Shown here: piece by piece, positions 9,001 through 18,619 of the stretch
Position numbering within the stretch: the stretch's first letter is position 1
Layout of the letters: each line of letters starts with the position of its first letter
Origin: Deltaproteobacteria bacterium
GTDB lineage: Bacteria; Myxococcota_A; Polyangia; GCA-2747355
NCBI GenBank assembly: GCA_020633415.1
Contig: JACKDQ010000005.1
Location: 326,864-390,863, forward strand
Reading direction: 5' to 3'
Length of the DNA: 64,000 nt
Translations under genes and position numbers: made by a program
The notes under the pieces: generated by a model
What the model was told of the DNA's origin: nothing
Databases searched by the model: none
The model's input: the letters and a program-made list of their open reading frames with translations, nothing else

Positions 9001-10554
9001 ATGATCGAGCTCAAGTCCTATCTTCAAGGCAAGTGGCAGAGCGGTGGCGGCGTGCCAGTCGAACTGTTCGACCCGGCGACGGGTAGGCCCGTGGCGCGCA
9101 CAAGCACAGCGGGACTCGATCTGGTCGGCGCGCTGAACTACGCGCGTACCGTTGGCAATCCAGCGCTGCGGCAAATGAGTTTTGCTGCCCGTGCCGAGCT
9201 GCTGGGCGCGGTGAGCAAGGCGCTACGTGAGGCTCGCGAGCAACTGCTCGACCTGTCGGTGGCGACCAGCGGAACGACGCGCAGCGACGCAAAGTTCGAC
9301 GTCGACGGCGCGATCGGCACCCTGGCTTACTACGCCGACCTCGGCGCTGAGCTCGGCGACCGCAGCATTTTCGTCGACGGCGACGCCGAGAAACTCGCGC
9401 GTTCGCCGCGCTTCTGTGGCTACCACATCAAATCCGCGCTGACCGGGGTGGCTTTGCACATCAACGCGTTCAATTTTCCGGCCTGGGGTATGGCAGAGAA
9501 GGCGGCGTGTGCGCTACTCGCCGGAATGCCGGTGATCTCAAAGCCGGCGACAAGCACCGCGCTGGTCGCCTTTCGCGCGATGGAAGCGATCGTCCAGAGC
9601 GGCGCATTGCCCGCTGGTGCATGGCAGTTCATCGCCGGACCGGTGGGCGATCTGGTCAGCGCGCTGGACAGCCAGGATGTGCTCGCCTTTACCGGCAGTG
9701 CCGCGACGGCCCGCAAGCTTCGCACGTCGACCAACGTCATCGAGCGATCTGTGCGGCTCAACGTCGAGGCCGATAGCATCAATGCTGCCGTGCTGGCGCC
9801 GGCGGTTACTGACGACAGCTACCAGATGTTTCTCCGCGATACCGTTCGAGAAATGACGCAGAAAGCGGGGCAAAAATGCACCGCCACCCGGCGGTTGTTC
9901 GTCCCCGCGGATCAGCTCGAGCGTGTACAGTCCGACCTTTGCGAGCGACTTGCCCAGATCGTCATCGGCGAACCCAGTGCCGAGCAAACGCGACTCGGAC
10001 CACTCGCTACGCGAGCCCAACTCGACGAAGCACATCGCCAGCTCAAGCTACTGCGCGACGAAGGCGCAAAGCTTGTCTTCGGTGATCCGGAGCGGGTGAC
10101 TCTGGAAAGCGGCGACGCCGCGGCCGGCTGCTATTTCGGTCCACTGCTGTTGCGGCTCGATGATCCGCAAAACGCTCAGCACGTCCACCAGGTCGAGGTT
10201 TTTGGTCCAGTGGCGACGCTGATGCCATACACCGGTGTCGAGCAAGCGGTGGCGCTGGTCGCCCGTGGCGGCGGTGGCCTCGTGGCGTCGCTCTACAGCG
10301 ATGACCCGGCCTTTTCCAGCGCGGCACTGCTCGGCCTGGCGCCGCATCACGGGCGAGTCTTCTTCGGTTCGGCGAAGGTCGCCGATGTCGCGACGACGCC
10401 CGGTATGGTCTTGCCCGGCTCAGTTCATGGCGGACCGGGCCGCGCCGGTGGCGGCGAGGAGCTCGGTGGTTTGCGCGGCTTAGACCTCTACCTGCAACGC
10501 ACCGTGCTGCAAGGCGATCGCGCCGTGATCGAACGCGCGCTCGGGCTGCGCTAG
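9001..10554 (+). CDS. CoA-linked semialdehyde dehydrogenase (PaaZ-N / BoxD-like aldehyde dehydrogenase)
   Basis: A 517-residue NAD(P)-dependent aldehyde dehydrogenase. 'HINAFNFPAWGMAEKAACALLAGMPVISKPA' is the cofactor-binding region, 'AFTGSAATARKL' follows, the general-base Glu is in 'LNVEADS', and the nucleophile is Cys293 in 'KAGQKCTATRR'. The 'MTQKAGQKCTATRR' pattern and the NFPxWGM motif are typical of the PaaZ dehydrogenase domain and of BoxD (3,4-dehydroadipyl-CoA semialdehyde dehydrogenase). There is no C-terminal MaoC hydratase domain and no other ring-cleavage gene nearby, so the pathway is not established. The start at ATG 9001 has a GGGAGG site upstream; a longer in-frame extension overlaps the DUF72 gene and is not convincing. 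Confidence 0.85.
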   Translation: MIELKSYLQGKWQSGGGVPVELFDPATGRPVARTSTAGLDLVGALNYARTVGNPALRQMSFAARAELLGAVSKALREAREQLLDLSVATSGTTRSDAKFDVDGAIGTLAYYADLGAELGDRSIFVDGDAEKLARSPRFCGYHIKSALTGVALHINAFNFPAWGMAEKAACALLAGMPVISKPATSTALVAFRAMEAIVQSGALPAGAWQFIAGPVGDLVSALDSQDVLAFTGSAATARKLRTSTNVIERSVRLNVEADSINAAVLAPAVTDDSYQMFLRDTVREMTQKAGQKCTATRRLFVPADQLERVQSDLCERLAQIVIGEPSAEQTRLGPLATRAQLDEAHRQLKLLRDEGAKLVFGDPERVTLESGDAAAGCYFGPLLLRLDDPQNAQHVHQVEVFGPVATLMPYTGVEQAVALVARGGGGLVASLYSDDPAFSSAALLGLAPHHGRVFFGSAKVADVATTPGMVLPGSVHGGPGRAGGGEELGGLRGLDLYLQRTVLQGDRAVIERALGLR

Positions 10555-10707
10555 GCGCCCGCTTCAGCCAGCTGCCGTTCGCGGCACGCACCTCGCTGGG
10601 CCGGGCCTGACTGACAACGTGGCAACTCGGCTTGGCCTCACGCACAAGCGCCTACACATCGCGGCGACTCGGGCGAATTAACCACTGGTCAATGTAGCCT
10701 TCGAGGC

Positions 10708-10735
10708 TTGCAGGGTTCGTTTGACCCAGTAAACT
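10708..10735 (+). promoter_or_regulatory. possible promoter, -10 close to the start codon
   Basis: TTGCAG (10708-10713), a 16-nt spacer and TAAACT (10730-10735). The -10 ends 7 nt before ATG 10743, and no Shine-Dalgarno sequence is visible, so a leaderless message is likely. Confidence 0.4.
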
Positions 10736-10742
10736 TTTGTAT

Positions 10743-11375
10743 ATGTATAGAGACGAGTCGGAAGCGCTTCGCGCCCGCATTGCGGCGCTAGAAGCAGAGC
10801 TGAGCGCCGAGCGCGCGGCGTTGGAGGCGGCCGAGGCCCGCCGACGCGCCGCCGAGGCCCACCTCAACCACCATCGCCGCTTGCGGGGGTTCAGCGCGGA
10901 GCGCGTTGACCTGATGTGGTGGGGGCGCTCCTGGCTGGTCGTTTGCCTCTCACTGATCCTGATGATGAGCCTGATGATGGCTCTGCGCGCCTCGGATATC
11001 GCAACGCGGCGTGCCTATTTCCGTGCGGTCGGTTATCGGCCGACGCCGGTGCTGCGCTATCAGGCGCTGTCGTTGACCGAGAATTGTCCCTACTTCCGCG
11101 ACTATTACCGAGTTACCCAGCAGCTGCGCCTGTTTCGGCCCGAACTGCGCCGTTGCGTGACGGATGCCGATGGCGCTGAGACGCGCTTGCGAGTCACGGT
11201 TCTGCCCGACGGTGCCATTGGCTCGCTGTCGGTACTGGGCGAGCTTCCTCCTGCTTCTGCCCGCTGCGTGCGAGAAAAGCTCAAGCGTGTGATGACCCCG
11301 CCGTTTCAGCAGTCCCGGCCGATCACCGTGACCGTTCCATTGGTCAGTCCCTCGGTCGGCTTCCGCGTCCACTAG
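10743..11375 (+). CDS. coiled-coil, single-pass membrane protein with TonB-C/AgmX-like C-terminus
   Basis: 210 residues. An N-terminal Ala/Glu/Arg-rich coiled coil (about 5-45) is followed by a transmembrane segment ('SWLVVCLSLILMMSLMMAL', about 62-82). A periplasmic domain follows in which 'RLRVTVLPDGAIGSLSVLGELPPASARCVREKLKRVMTPPF' resembles the C-terminal domain of AgmX/PglI-type and TonB-like proteins (one Cys, a pattern 'V.......A..C...'). Four cysteines are visible in the whole protein. The role is unknown. A TTG six nt upstream is an alternative start. Confidence 0.65.
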   Translation: MYRDESEALRARIAALEAELSAERAALEAAEARRRAAEAHLNHHRRLRGFSAERVDLMWWGRSWLVVCLSLILMMSLMMALRASDIATRRAYFRAVGYRPTPVLRYQALSLTENCPYFRDYYRVTQQLRLFRPELRRCVTDADGAETRLRVTVLPDGAIGSLSVLGELPPASARCVREKLKRVMTPPFQQSRPITVTVPLVSPSVGFRVH

Positions 11376-11591
11376 ACCGCGTTGGTTCGCCGCGGCGGGA
11401 TCGGCGCTAGCCTCTCGCCTTCATGGCGCGCTCGCGAGTGCAAGCCGCGCTGCCGGTTTCGCCCAACGAGCGAGCCGGTGGGGCCGCTGGCACACCGCGT
11501 CACCCTCGTCGAATTGCTGTCCTTTGCGATGGATGACTACTGCAACTTGGCATAGAGTGCGTCCACCAGAAGCTCTCTTTCGGAGGACAGC

Positions 11592-12929
11592 ATGTCGCAG
11601 GTTGAACAGTTCATGGCACAAGTGGTCGCCCGTAACCCGAGCGAACCTGAATTCCACCAAGCGGTGCGCGAAGTGGTCGAGTCGGTCATGCCGATCGTCG
11701 AGTCGACACCCGCTTATCGCCAGTCCAAGGTCTTGGAGCGGTTGGTCGAACCCGAGCGCGCGATCACCTTCCGCGTGCCCTGGATCGATGACCGTGGCCA
11801 GGTGCAAGTCAACCGTGGTTATCGCATCGAGATGAACAGCGCGATCGGTCCTTACAAGGGCGGGCTCCGTTTTCACCCCAGCGTAACGATCGGCATCCTC
11901 AAGTTCCTCGCTTTCGAGCAAGTCTTCAAGAACAGCCTGACGACGCTACCGATCGGTGGCGGCAAAGGCGGCTCCGACTTCGATCCCAAGGGCAAGAGCG
12001 ACAACGAAGTGATGCGCTTCTGTCAGTCGTTCATGAGCGAGTTGCAGCGGCACATCGGTCCGAATACCGACGTTCCTGCTGGTGATATCGGCGTGGGCGG
12101 TCGCGAGATCGGCTACCTCTTCGGCCAATACAAGCGTCTGCGCAACGAGTTTACCGGCGTGTTGACCGGCAAAGGTCTCGGCTGGGGCGGCTCGCTGATT
12201 CGGCCAGAGGCTACCGGCTACGGCGCGAGCTACTTCGCCCAAGAGATGCTCGCCACCCGCGGTGATGGCCTCAAAGGCAAGACCGTTGCGGTCTCGGGCT
12301 CGGGTAACGTCGCTCAATATACCGTGGAGAAGGTGATCGCCCTCGGCGGAAAGGTCATTACGCTTTCCGATTCGAGTGGAACGATTGTCGATGAAAGCGG
12401 CATCGACGCCGAGAAACTGGCCTGGCTGATGGATCTGAAGAACGTTCGCCGCGGTCGGATTCATGAGTACGCCGAGCACTTCAAGGGCGTTCAGTATCTC
12501 GAAGGACAACGCCCCTGGGGTGTGAAGTGTGACGTGGCTTTCCCCTCGGCGACCCAGAATGAGATCGACGAAGAGGACGCCAAGAAGTTGGTCGCCAATG
12601 GCTGCGTTTGCGTCAGTGAAGGCGCTAACATGCCGACGGTTCCGGCGGGCGTCGATGTGTTCCTGCGGGCAAAATTGCTCTACGGACCGGGCAAGGCAGC
12701 CAACGCCGGTGGTGTTGCCACCTCGTCTTTGGAGATGTCACAGAACGCGATGCACCTGACCTGGACGCGCGATGAAGTCGACCAGCGTCTGCACACGATC
12801 ATGCAGTCGATTCACGCGGCCTGCGTCGAGCACGGCAAGGATGGCGATTTCGTCGACTACGTGCGCGGTGCCAACGTGGCTGGGTTCATCAAAGTCGCCA
12901 ACGCGATGCTCGATCAGGGTATCGTTTAG
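11592..12929 (+). CDS. gdhA: NADP-specific glutamate dehydrogenase
   Basis: Catalyses reductive amination of 2-oxoglutarate with ammonia and NADPH to give glutamate. The 445-residue protein matches the hexameric small GDH length. Visible motifs are 'YKGGLRFHPSVT', the substrate-binding 'GGGKGGSDFDPKGKSD' (about 120-135), 'DVPAGDIGVGGREIGYLFGQYKR' and the Rossmann 'VAVSGSGNVAQYTVEKV'. A strong GGAGG site lies upstream of the ATG. It is followed 21 nt later by a PEP-synthase-like gene, suggesting a carbon/nitrogen metabolism pair. Confidence 0.96.
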   Translation: MSQVEQFMAQVVARNPSEPEFHQAVREVVESVMPIVESTPAYRQSKVLERLVEPERAITFRVPWIDDRGQVQVNRGYRIEMNSAIGPYKGGLRFHPSVTIGILKFLAFEQVFKNSLTTLPIGGGKGGSDFDPKGKSDNEVMRFCQSFMSELQRHIGPNTDVPAGDIGVGGREIGYLFGQYKRLRNEFTGVLTGKGLGWGGSLIRPEATGYGASYFAQEMLATRGDGLKGKTVAVSGSGNVAQYTVEKVIALGGKVITLSDSSGTIVDESGIDAEKLAWLMDLKNVRRGRIHEYAEHFKGVQYLEGQRPWGVKCDVAFPSATQNEIDEEDAKKLVANGCVCVSEGANMPTVPAGVDVFLRAKLLYGPGKAANAGGVATSSLEMSQNAMHLTWTRDEVDQRLHTIMQSIHAACVEHGKDGDFVDYVRGANVAGFIKVANAMLDQGIV

Positions 12930-12950
12930 CGCCTCGCCATAGATAGTCGG

Positions 12951-15900
12951 ATGAGTCGACGCTTCCTGCGCCCGACAGGGGAACCTTGGTATCTACGCTT
13001 TCATGACCTGATGCCCTTTCGGGTGCGGGAGGTGCTGCTCGTCTCGTCTCCCTACGATGCGTTTACGCTGGAGGAGGACGGCCGGCTCAGCGCTCGGTTG
13101 TTTCTCGAGTACTCCGAGCTCAATCTCTCTCACGCGCCGCGGATCACCCACACCTCGACGGCCGCACGGGCGATGCAGTTGCTCGACGAGCGGACGTTCG
13201 ACTTGGTGATCACGATGGTTCACCTGGCCGATATGGACGTATTGTCCTTCGCTAGTGCGGTCCGCGAGCGCCATCCCGACAAGTCGATCGTGCTGCTGGC
13301 CTTTCAGGAGGCGGAGCTGGTGCATTATCGCTCCGCGGTCGACGCCGTAGATCACGTCTTCTTGTGGACGGGGGACACCCAGATCCTGGTTGCCGCGATC
13401 AAGCTGATCGAAGACGAGCGCAACGTTGAGCACGATACACGCTCGGCCGGCGTCCGGGTGATCATCGTCGTCGAGGACTCGATTCGCCGGTTCTCGTCGT
13501 TTCTCAGCGTGCTTTACGCTCAGTTGCTGATCCAGGCCGGTTCGCTGATCGCCGAGGGAGGTAACGATCTCCACAAAGTGATGCGGATGCGCACACGTCC
13601 GAAAATCCTGCTCGCTCAGGACTTCGAGGAGGCGGTCGCCGCCTACCGAAAGTACCGTCAGCGCGTTTTTGCGCTGATCAGCGATGTGCGCTTTCCTCGC
13701 AACGGCAAGGTCGATCCTGAGGCCGGCTACGCGCTGGCCCGGATGGTGCGCGACCACGACCCCGACATGCCGATCCTGCTGCAGTCCGCCGAGGCCGATC
13801 TCAGCGAGCGTGCCGAAGAGCTGGGCGTGGCTTTCGCCGACAAGAACTCGCCACATATTCATCGCAGCATCCGCTCGTTCCTCGCCGAGGGAATGGGATT
13901 TGGCGCGTTCATTTTCCGCATGCCGGACCGCTCAGAGGTTGGCCGAGCCGAAGACGCCTATGAAATGGAGCAGATCCTCCACAGCGTGCCGGCGGCCTCC
14001 TTGCACTATCATGCTTCGCGCAATCACTTCTCGCTCTGGCTGATGGCCCGCTCGATGTTCCGCTTGGGCGAGTATGTGCGTTTGCTGGATGTCGATGATT
14101 TCGACGATATCGAGAGCTTGCGTGAAGTGCTGATCAAGGTCTTGCGCCAAGCGCGGCAGCAAGAGCACGAGGGGTCGATCGTCGATTTCTCCTCACGCCA
14201 GCATGGTGAAACGGTTTCCGGCGCGTTCATGCGTTCGGGTGGTGGATCGCTCGGCGGCAAGGGTCGCAGCATCGCTTTTGCTAATTCGCTGATCGCGCGG
14301 CGAAAAATCGGCGAAGGCTTCGACGGCCTCGAGATCAGAATTCCGCGTACCGTTGGCCTTGGCACCGATGAATTCGACCGCTTCATTGAGGACAATCGGC
14401 TAGCAGACCGTGTGCAGCAAGTCTCTGAGCGCCAGGACTTGCTCGACTTGTTCCTCGGTGCTCGCCTGCGAGCCGAGCTCGTTGAAGACCTGCGCAGCGC
14501 ACTGTTGGAGCTCCCTGGTCCAATCGCCGTGCGCTCATCGAGTTTGCTCGAGGATTCTCACCTGCGGCCTTTTGCCGGCATCTACTCGACCTTCATGCTG
14601 CCCAACAACGATCCGGACCCCAAGGTCCGGCTCGAGGAACTGTGCAATGCGGTCAAGGCCGTCTACGCCTCGGCGTTTTCCAAGGAGGCGCGCAGCTACC
14701 TGGCCGCCACCCCCTACGTCTCCGAGGACGAGCGAATGGCGGTTGTGATCCAGCAGGTCGTCGGCAGTCAGAGCGGCGATCGTTTCTATCCCGATTTCGC
14801 CGGGGTCGCTTGCTCCTATAACTACTACCCCGTCGGTGGACAGAAGGCGAGCGACGGGGTTGCGCTGGTCGCTGTCGGTCTCGGACATACGGTGGTTAGC
14901 GGCGGCGAGGCATTGCAGTTTTCGCCGCGGACCCCCGGGGTGCTTCCGCAGTATCCGACGGCGCGCGACTATCTCAGGCACTCTCAGTCGCAGTTTTACG
15001 CGCTCGACCTTTCGCGCAGTCGCACCGATTTTTACGCCGGAGAGGAGTCGTCGCTTTGTCAGCACGAGTTGGCCGTCGCCGAGAGTGACGGTAAGCTTCG
15101 CGCGACGGGCAGCGTGTTTGTCGCCAGCGATGACGCGATTCGCGATACCTTGACCGTTCCCGGCCCACGCGTGGTGACGTTTAACAACATCTTGAAGTGG
15201 GAGGCGATCCCGCTGGCGCCGGCACTCGCCGAGCTGCTGCGCGTGTTGCGTCAAGGGATCGGTCAAGCGATCGAGTTTGAGTTCGCCGTTGACATGGGCG
15301 ATTGGGGGCAGATGCCTCGCCGCGGTGAGAAGCCACGCTTGCCCTGCCTCTATGTGCTGCAAGTTCGACCGCAAGCGATCAAGAGTCGCGAGCGGATGCC
15401 CGATCTCGACCAGGTGCCGCGCGAGCTGCTGTTGTGCAGCAGCTCGAGCTGTCTTGGTCACGGGCGGATCGAAGATCTCTACGACGTGCTGTACGTTCCC
15501 GACGGTGCGCTAGAAAACGTCTCAACGCGCGATGCGGCGCGCGAGGTCGGTGAGCTCAATGCTCAGCTCCAGCAGGAGGGTCGCAAGTACCTGTTGATCG
15601 GCCCGGGGCGTTGGGGGTCGAGTGATCCTCACCTCGGCATCCCCGTGGATTGGGCGCAGATCTCTCGAGTAGGCGTAATGGTTGAAACGGCCTTCGATGG
15701 CCGCACCGTCGAGCCCTCTCAAGGTAGCCACTTTTTCCACAACATCACCGCGATGGGAATCGGTTACATCACGATCAATCCCGGCGAGCAGCACAAGGCG
15801 CCCGGTCAGCTCGATCACGCTTGGCTCGACGCACAGCCGGCGCACAGCGAAAAGCGTGCGGTGCGACACATCCGCTTGGATCACCCTCTTTTGGTCTGGC

Positions 15901-15959
15901 TCGACGGCGCTACCGGCAAGGGTGTGATCTTCAAGGCGGCGCCCAGCCCCGAGGAATAG
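12951..15959 (+). CDS. PEP/pyruvate-binding (PPDK-N ATP-grasp) protein with two receiver-like N-terminal domains
   Basis: 1002 residues. Residues about 20-140 look like a receiver fold ('VREVLLVSSPYDAFTLEEDGRL', 'FDLVITMVHLADMDVLSF'). Residues about 160-310 look like a second one ('VIIVVEDSIRRF', 'VFALISDVRFPRNGKVD', 'MPILLQSAEADL'). The C-terminal two thirds match the nucleotide-binding half of PEP synthase/PPDK, with 'IAVRSSSLLEDS' near 526 and 'IGPGRWGSSDP' later. No phosphohistidine swivel (TSH) motif and no PEP-binding TIM barrel is visible, so it cannot be a complete PEP synthase. A sensor or regulator that uses the ATP-grasp unit is one possibility; the product is unknown. It lies 21 nt after gdhA, in the same orientation. 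Confidence 0.75.
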   Translation: MSRRFLRPTGEPWYLRFHDLMPFRVREVLLVSSPYDAFTLEEDGRLSARLFLEYSELNLSHAPRITHTSTAARAMQLLDERTFDLVITMVHLADMDVLSFASAVRERHPDKSIVLLAFQEAELVHYRSAVDAVDHVFLWTGDTQILVAAIKLIEDERNVEHDTRSAGVRVIIVVEDSIRRFSSFLSVLYAQLLIQAGSLIAEGGNDLHKVMRMRTRPKILLAQDFEEAVAAYRKYRQRVFALISDVRFPRNGKVDPEAGYALARMVRDHDPDMPILLQSAEADLSERAEELGVAFADKNSPHIHRSIRSFLAEGMGFGAFIFRMPDRSEVGRAEDAYEMEQILHSVPAASLHYHASRNHFSLWLMARSMFRLGEYVRLLDVDDFDDIESLREVLIKVLRQARQQEHEGSIVDFSSRQHGETVSGAFMRSGGGSLGGKGRSIAFANSLIARRKIGEGFDGLEIRIPRTVGLGTDEFDRFIEDNRLADRVQQVSERQDLLDLFLGARLRAELVEDLRSALLELPGPIAVRSSSLLEDSHLRPFAGIYSTFMLPNNDPDPKVRLEELCNAVKAVYASAFSKEARSYLAATPYVSEDERMAVVIQQVVGSQSGDRFYPDFAGVACSYNYYPVGGQKASDGVALVAVGLGHTVVSGGEALQFSPRTPGVLPQYPTARDYLRHSQSQFYALDLSRSRTDFYAGEESSLCQHELAVAESDGKLRATGSVFVASDDAIRDTLTVPGPRVVTFNNILKWEAIPLAPALAELLRVLRQGIGQAIEFEFAVDMGDWGQMPRRGEKPRLPCLYVLQVRPQAIKSRERMPDLDQVPRELLLCSSSSCLGHGRIEDLYDVLYVPDGALENVSTRDAAREVGELNAQLQQEGRKYLLIGPGRWGSSDPHLGIPVDWAQISRVGVMVETAFDGRTVEPSQGSHFFHNITAMGIGYITINPGEQHKAPGQLDHAWLDAQPAHSEKRAVRHIRLDHPLLVWLDGATGKGVIFKAAPSPEE

Positions 15960-15977
15960 GCCCCGCCAATCAGCGGA

Positions 15978-17477
15978 CTAGAACGCGTTCTGCACGCGAA
16001 ACGAGATGTTGTGGCCAAAGCCGATCGGTGCGAAGCCGAAGGCATAATAGATATCGAGGGAAAACAGATCGAACAGCAGAAAATGCATGCTCGGTCCGAA
16101 AGCCGTCGCCATCGCGAATGGCGTGCTCGGTGAAGTCAGGTCGGAAAATACTGAGACGTCGTGATAGATGCCGATCTTGACGACGTGGTGCAAGAAGAAG
16201 CGAAAGCCGACGTTGGACTGCAGCATTTCGTGGACCCAGTAGCGGTTGTCGAAGAATGCGTGCATGTAATTGCTCGCCAGCTCAACCTCGTCCCAGAGCT
16301 GCACGTCGCCGCGCAGCAGCAGCCCGCGACCGCGCAGTACCAGGTCGTGGGCACCGATGCGGATCACCTGCTGAGCTTCGGCGCGCACATCGAACAGCCA
16401 TTTGCCGCGTTCGGAGACGGCGGCGCGTAGACGCAGTGACAGCTCGCTTCTTTGATCGCGTCGATGTAGCCGACGATCGAGGGACAGCTTGGCGCTGGTT
16501 TGGATGACGTAGCGCAACAAGCTTTCCGATGGCGGTGGCGGATCGGGGCTGTTCGGTGGCAGTTGCTTGTCGAAAACATAGGTATAGGCCGGACCGCCAC
16601 CGAGCTTGAGGGTCATGCGGTGGGCCAAGACAAAGGCCAAGCTGAGCAGTGCTTCACCGCGATAGGTGAAATAGCTCTGAAGTACGGTGTCGCTGCGACC
16701 GTATTTGGATACGGCGGTATAGCCGTCGAAGACCGGCGCCAGCACGCGGGCAAAGCGCGGGAAGCTATATTCGAGGCGCGCTGCGCCATGGACCCATTGA
16801 AAGCGTGGATCTTGCTCGAAGAACAACTTGCGAAAGGGCAAGCCGATTTCGAGCCCGGTAAACAGGCGGTCGGTGCGAAAGAACGGCGCGCGATGGGAGT
16901 AGACGACGCGCGGGACGATACCCCACGACGAGCTGACGGCCATCTGCAGGCCCCAGCCGAACGACTCGTGGGTGACGATATAGATCCGCAGCAGGCGTTG
17001 AGGAACCAGTTTGCCGAACGGGTTGGCCGCCGGTCGCTCGTAGGTCACGCGGTGGTAGGCCGCAGCCAGGCCGTATTTGGTGCGCAGTTCCTCGAGGGCG
17101 TTTTGCAGGGTCGCCTCGTGGTAGATGTTGTCTGGCAGGTGCAGGTCGATGCGAAAAAGCATGCTGCGCAGCGTGCTGACGCCGATGAACCCCAGCTGCA
17201 CCCGGCCCTCATCGACCGCGATCACCACGTCGTCGCCCTCGAGCTTGCCCCAAGCGCGGGCATAGCGATAGCCGCGCTGCCGGTAGAGCTCGACGATGCG
17301 CTTTCTCGCCTGCACGAGCCAGCGCCGCCGCGCGTCGGCATTCGTTGGGGGCGTGCCCGCTGCCTTGGTCACCAGCGAGACCGCCAATCGCGACGTGCCG
17401 CTGATCCGTAGGTCGGCGCGGGCCTGGGCGGTTGTGGCCACGAGGCCGATCAACAAGAAAATAAGCCGCAGTGTCAC
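15978..17477 (-). CDS. BamA/TamA-like outer-membrane beta-barrel protein with POTRA-like N-terminus
   Basis: 499 residues. A hydrophobic signal peptide (about 1-21, 'LIFLLIGLVATTAQARA') precedes a POTRA-like segment ('RKRIVELYRQRGYRYARAWGKLEGDDVVIAVDEGRV'). The rest is rich in alternating aromatic/polar strands and ends 'RVQNAF', with the terminal Phe typical of Omp85-assembled barrels. It probably sits in the outer membrane; the cargo is unknown. The start is GTG 17477, 6 nt after a TAACGT -10 box, with no Shine-Dalgarno sequence. It is convergent with the PEP-synthase-like gene. Confidence 0.75.
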   Translation of the reverse strand: MTLRLIFLLIGLVATTAQARADLRISGTSRLAVSLVTKAAGTPPTNADARRRWLVQARKRIVELYRQRGYRYARAWGKLEGDDVVIAVDEGRVQLGFIGVSTLRSMLFRIDLHLPDNIYHEATLQNALEELRTKYGLAAAYHRVTYERPAANPFGKLVPQRLLRIYIVTHESFGWGLQMAVSSSWGIVPRVVYSHRAPFFRTDRLFTGLEIGLPFRKLFFEQDPRFQWVHGAARLEYSFPRFARVLAPVFDGYTAVSKYGRSDTVLQSYFTYRGEALLSLAFVLAHRMTLKLGGGPAYTYVFDKQLPPNSPDPPPPSESLLRYVIQTSAKLSLDRRLHRRDQRSELSLRLRAAVSERGKWLFDVRAEAQQVIRIGAHDLVLRGRGLLLRGDVQLWDEVELASNYMHAFFDNRYWVHEMLQSNVGFRFFLHHVVKIGIYHDVSVFSDLTSPSTPFAMATAFGPSMHFLLFDLFSLDIYYAFGFAPIGFGHNISFRVQNAF

Positions 17478-17483
17478 TAGCTT

Positions 17484-17512
17484 ACGTTAGTCTGGCTGGT
17501 CCGAGCCGGCAA
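17484..17512 (-). promoter_or_regulatory. promoter of the outer-membrane barrel gene
   Basis: Minus-strand TTGCCG (17507-17512), a 17-nt spacer and TAACGT (17484-17489), ending 6 nt before GTG 17477. The boxes are partial matches, but the spacing is ideal. Confidence 0.4.
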
Positions 17513-17543
17513 GTTTCAGCTTAGGTCGAACGCGAGCCCAAGC

Positions 17544-18134
17544 TCAGGGCGAAGATGAGCCCGTCGCGCGCTGCAAAAACGCGCGCAAATTACTGGTCTC
17601 CTCGGGGCGCAGCGAAAATGGTGTCTGCTCGCAGAGGCTGACGCGCAGGTGGTCGGCTCCTGCGAGCAGTTGGCGCGCCTGACCGGTGTCGATCAACGTG
17701 TAGATAAACTCATTGAGTTGTCCATGGCCGATCTGCGTGTCGCGCCAGGCGTCACCATTGAGCAAGAGTTGCGGTCCGGCGTGCAGCGCGAGGCGGCGGC
17801 AGCCGCTAAACTGCCAGCGTTGGGAGGTGCTACGGAAACCCAGCAAGATGCTACCGCCCTGCTCGGCCTCTTGGTGCAGCTTGACGCCAGCCAACAGGTC
17901 GGGTTGACCGCCCGGTGAGCGACGCCGAGGAGGGGTGATCCGCAGCATCATCGCGCCGCTGCGCTGCTCACGGATCTGCTCGAGTTTGCCGCTCTCTGTC
18001 GTCTGCTGGGTCCCGGAAAGCCCCGCGTTAGCAGCGCCGCCCGATTCGGTCGTCGCACAGCTCAGGGCGCAGGGAAGCAGCAGCAGCAGAGCCGATCGCC
18101 TCTGGCACTTGGCCGAACAATAGAGCCCTAGCAT
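17544..18134 (-). CDS. putative lipoprotein
   Basis: 196 residues. The N-terminus has Arg residues followed by 'ALLLLLPCALSCATTESGG', a lipoprotein signal peptide with a plausible lipobox ending in Cys near residue 26 (LLPCALSC). The mature part has no recognised domain; 'SQRWQFSGCRRLALHAGPQLLLNG' suggests beta structure. Its start lies upstream of the barrel gene on the same strand, so it may form a unit with it. Function unknown. Confidence 0.6.
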   Translation of the reverse strand: MLGLYCSAKCQRRSALLLLLPCALSCATTESGGAANAGLSGTQQTTESGKLEQIREQRSGAMMLRITPPRRRSPGGQPDLLAGVKLHQEAEQGGSILLGFRSTSQRWQFSGCRRLALHAGPQLLLNGDAWRDTQIGHGQLNEFIYTLIDTGQARQLLAGADHLRVSLCEQTPFSLRPEETSNLRAFLQRATGSSSP

Positions 18135-18289
18135 GTGTCGCTCATCGACGAGAACCTGCGCGCGCTTTAGCCCAAGTTGTGCCGCATTGCCAGTGTCGGG
18201 GTGTAGGTTCTTCTCTTACTGCCCGCTATGCCGTCGAGATCCGACCCAGCTCAGCCGACGCTCGCCGGGTCGAGATGTGTGCCTCGTAG

Positions 18290-18541
18290 TTAGACTAGCC
18301 GAAATCCCTGCCGGCGGCGCAGCGCCTCGGCATGGGCTGTCGCTGCTGCAGCGAAAGCCTCGGCCAGCTCGAGGCGGCGCTCGGTCGACAGCGGTCGCGG
18401 TAGTACGATTCGGCCCTGGTCAACCGGGTATTCGGCGCCCTCGAGCAGCAGGACCTTGTTGGCGGCGCGGATCAAGGCACGCTCTTCCGCGGTCTGAGGA
18501 AACAGCACCAGGCGAACGCCTTCGTCGACGACCTGAGCCAT
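18290..18541 (-). CDS. small hypothetical protein
   Basis: 83 residues, Ala/Glu/Arg-rich and helical at the C-terminus, with no recognised domain and no signal peptide. Support comes from a continuous frame with sensible composition and a TAGACT box (18549-18554) ending 7 nt before the ATG, as at other genes here. It could still be spurious. Confidence 0.45.
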   Translation of the reverse strand: MAQVVDEGVRLVLFPQTAEERALIRAANKVLLLEGAEYPVDQGRIVLPRPLSTERRLELAEAFAAAATAHAEALRRRQGFRLV

Positions 18542-18619
18542 CGTCAGTAGTCTAGCCTCATCGGCTGGTTGGCCGCAGGAGCGATTTCAATGCTCAATGA
18601 CTACCAGTGGTTAGCTTGT

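Noticed and set aside
14535..15461. 308-codon antisense frame in the PEP-synthase-like gene
   Set aside because: Shadow of a conserved ATP-grasp region without motifs of its own.
16500..17411. 303-codon plus-strand frame opposite the outer-membrane barrel
   Set aside because: The minus-strand gene has a signal peptide, POTRA-like segment and terminal Phe; the plus frame has nothing recognisable.
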